Made by a program: the position numbers and the translations under genes
Source of the DNA: Oleispira sp964022115
GTDB taxonomy: Bacteria; Pseudomonadota; Gammaproteobacteria; Pseudomonadales; Oceanobacteraceae
Reading direction: 5' to 3'
Assembly: GCA_964022115.1 (NCBI GenBank)
Contig: CAXIBC010000020.1
Location: forward strand, 1-37,640
Length of the DNA stretch: 37,640 bases
Notes under the pieces: generated by a model
Database searches by the model: none
Told to the model about the DNA's origin: nothing
What the model saw: the letters and a program-made list of their open reading frames with translations, nothing else
In this document: positions 36,047 to 37,640 of the stretch, piece by piece
Layout: each line of letters starts with the position of its first letter
Numbering within the stretch: the first letter of the stretch is position 1

Positions 36047-37640
36047 TTAAGGGATTAAAGCGATCACAAACTCTTCAATTTTCTCACGCTGCTTAGCCTT
36101 CTCTTCCGAGCTACCTTCTATTTCAAAAAGCTCTTCTAATAAACCAGAAGAAGCTGAATCTTGTAAAATAGTTTTGATATTAAACAATTTAAGCGCGTTC
36201 GCTTGAGTATTCGCTGTTGTTTTGTTGTATTTTTCTTGCCCTAGTGAAGCCGCAATCATGCTAGGTTCACCTTTTGCGTTATTCGACATCTGCTTACGAA
36301 TCAGCTTCATTTGGCTTTCATCATAACTGCTTACTGAGGCTTGTTTATAATGATGGAAGAACCAGTGAATATCTTGGGCTTTCCATGCATCTTTACGATC
36401 ATCGCCATCTTTAATAAGATTATTATCGACCGTCATAATACGATCAAGCATGTACTGTTTATGGGCGCTGAAATTCTTTTTGTTTTCTTCCTCTTCTGCG
36501 TCGGCACTGCCTTTTTTCTTCGTTGCTAAATTCCATAAAGCAAAGCGGCTTTTTATGTCATTTTCTTGCAGTTTTCCGCCGCTTTTTTTCTGACCTTTAT
36601 AAGACTTCACTTCGATAAAGCGCGGTAAGTCTTCGCCTTCAACTTGAGTCACTATATCAATACTGCGGCTATAATCACCGGATTTATTTGAGAAAGGATT
36701 GGCAAACTGCTGTCCATTTTTTAAGCGCCATAGCTTAATACCTTCTCTTTGCTCAATGGCAACCAACTTACCATAAGGGCTCGAATATTGCCCCCACAGA
36801 TGCATTAACGCGGTTAACGTAAGGTGGAACTGATGCCCACCTACAATAGCGCTGTCATAACCGTTAATGATTGGCGTACCAATCGCTTTCACATACAGTT
36901 TACGGATTTCATCTATCGTTGCGCGGCCTTTGCTAGTCGAATCATCAAAACAGTTTTCCTCACAGCTGGTACTGATTTTACTCTCAAGATAAGCAATCGC
37001 CGCTATCTGTAAAAATAATGGCGTTCTTGAGGTAACTGCCTTGCCATTATCATCTTTCCCACGCAATAGATTTCTAAAATGACGCTGCCCTGCATGAATC
37101 GCCATAGTAGACCCTGCAACTAATACCTTAGGATCTGATAACAAATCACGTATGCGTACATTACCCGTCGCTTTGAGGATACTGCTCATGGCTTTTGTAA
37201 TCGCTTGCGCACCTTCAATATCGCCAATCCCACCCGATTTTAGATCGCGTAATGTTTTCTTCAGCTTATCAGCAGCCTTTTTACCATCAATACGTTTAGG
37301 TTTTTTGCCAATAGCCGCATACGCCTGATTCATCAAGCCACTCAACGGCAAGCTCTGAATACTATCATTCGCCGCTAAGTCCAATTCAAGCTCGGGTATC
37401 TCATCCCCCGTCCAGCCATCACTGGGCAACCTGAAATACTCAAACCACGCTTCTAAGTCTTCCGAACTGGATATCGCATCCACAATAATAGGAATAGCTT
37501 GCCTTGCCTCTTCATCGGCGGCGATTTCACCGAGTATCATGAAGAACGGCAATAAATTAAGTATAGGATCGATGCTTTTACTATCCCCGACATTCTTAAT
37601 CACATTACCAAAGACAGGCCCGAGGATCTTCATCACTTTC
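36047..37640 (-). CDS. Large polymorphic-toxin-like protein with PD-(D/E)XK-like region (partial)
   Basis: The frame is open to the window edge, so the N-terminus lies outside; about 530 residues are visible. Residues 4-45 (from ILGPVFG to EEAR) are the conserved block duplicated at 34392-34518. A lysine-rich, mostly helical middle follows. Around residues 315-350 the sequence SIDIVTQVEG then RFIEVKSY has the D...(E)xK spacing of the PD-(D/E)XK nuclease fold (Asp327, Glu342, Lys344). The C-terminus is helical and charged. The gene is followed at 45 bp by the amber-interrupted gene and then the acidic gene. The delivery route cannot be seen from this window. Confidence 0.7.
   Translation of the reverse strand, partial: KVMKILGPVFGNVIKNVGDSKSIDPILNLLPFFMILGEIAADEEARQAIPIIVDAISSSEDLEAWFEYFRLPSDGWTGDEIPELELDLAANDSIQSLPLSGLMNQAYAAIGKKPKRIDGKKAADKLKKTLRDLKSGGIGDIEGAQAITKAMSSILKATGNVRIRDLLSDPKVLVAGSTMAIHAGQRHFRNLLRGKDDNGKAVTSRTPLFLQIAAIAYLESKISTSCEENCFDDSTSKGRATIDEIRKLYVKAIGTPIINGYDSAIVGGHQFHLTLTALMHLWGQYSSPYGKLVAIEQREGIKLWRLKNGQQFANPFSNKSGDYSRSIDIVTQVEGEDLPRFIEVKSYKGQKKSGGKLQENDIKSRFALWNLATKKKGSADAEEEENKKNFSAHKQYMLDRIMTVDNNLIKDGDDRKDAWKAQDIHWFFHHYKQASVSSYDESQMKLIRKQMSNNAKGEPSMIAASLGQEKYNKTTANTQANALKLFNIKTILQDSASSGLLEELFEIEGSSEEKAKQREKIEEFVIALIP
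37502..37628. repeat. Duplicated 127-bp segment, copy 2
   Basis: The intact copy inside the large toxin-like gene, matching 34392-34518. It encodes the block just upstream of the point where the two products diverge. Confidence 0.9.

Noticed and set aside
1..37640. CRISPR arrays, tRNA and rRNA genes
   Set aside because: No regularly spaced repeats and no recognisable cloverleaf or rRNA sequence were seen by eye.

Overview
The window looks like a chromosomal segment of a marine, low-to-mid GC gammaproteobacterium, possibly of the Oceanospirillales type. This rests on the housekeeping genes (ung, lysS, prfB with its frameshift, purL, mltF, tadA), the AT-leaning codon use and the many exported proteins. 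The genus is an inference. Nearly all genes lie on the minus strand.

Layout. (1) 49-648: a small leucine-rich-repeat lipoprotein. (2) 926-12212: a minus-strand cluster of seven exported proteins. Six share a short motif (D..LS.V.GQ.GI type) just after the signal peptide. They flank a 1733-residue multidomain adhesin with C-type-lectin-like, LamG, Calx-beta and ricin-type modules. It reads as a surface or adhesion system, loosely recalling the Acinetobacter fil clusters. (3) 12464-16240: ung, then a 200-bp nested inverted-repeat element, then lysS and prfB with an intact programmed +1 frameshift. (4) 16442-22233: a 1045-residue lipoprotein of unknown function and an 820-residue di-haem cytochrome c with two palindromes upstream. 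(5) 22593-30653: purL, mltF (with an NtrC-like palindrome upstream), tadA, a thioesterase, a small membrane protein and a phosphoribosyltransferase.

(6) 30654-37640 is accessory DNA and the most interesting part. It starts with a 29-codon transposase remnant. Next is an AbiEi/AbiEii-type toxin-antitoxin pair whose promoter overlaps two perfect tandem 17-bp operator-like repeats. From about 33600 to the window edge there is what looks like a polymorphic-toxin locus. A large protein with a PD-(D/E)XK-like C-terminal region runs off the window edge. It is followed by a gene broken by an in-frame amber codon, an acidic candidate immunity gene, and a displaced second copy of part of the large protein's conserved region. 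That copy is about 90% identical over 127 bp and then diverges abruptly into a different roughly 115-codon tip. The tip overlaps a small lipoprotein gene that could be its immunity partner. This is the expected pattern of an orphan toxin-tip/immunity cassette, here apparently decaying through frameshifts.

No tRNA, rRNA or CRISPR array was recognised.
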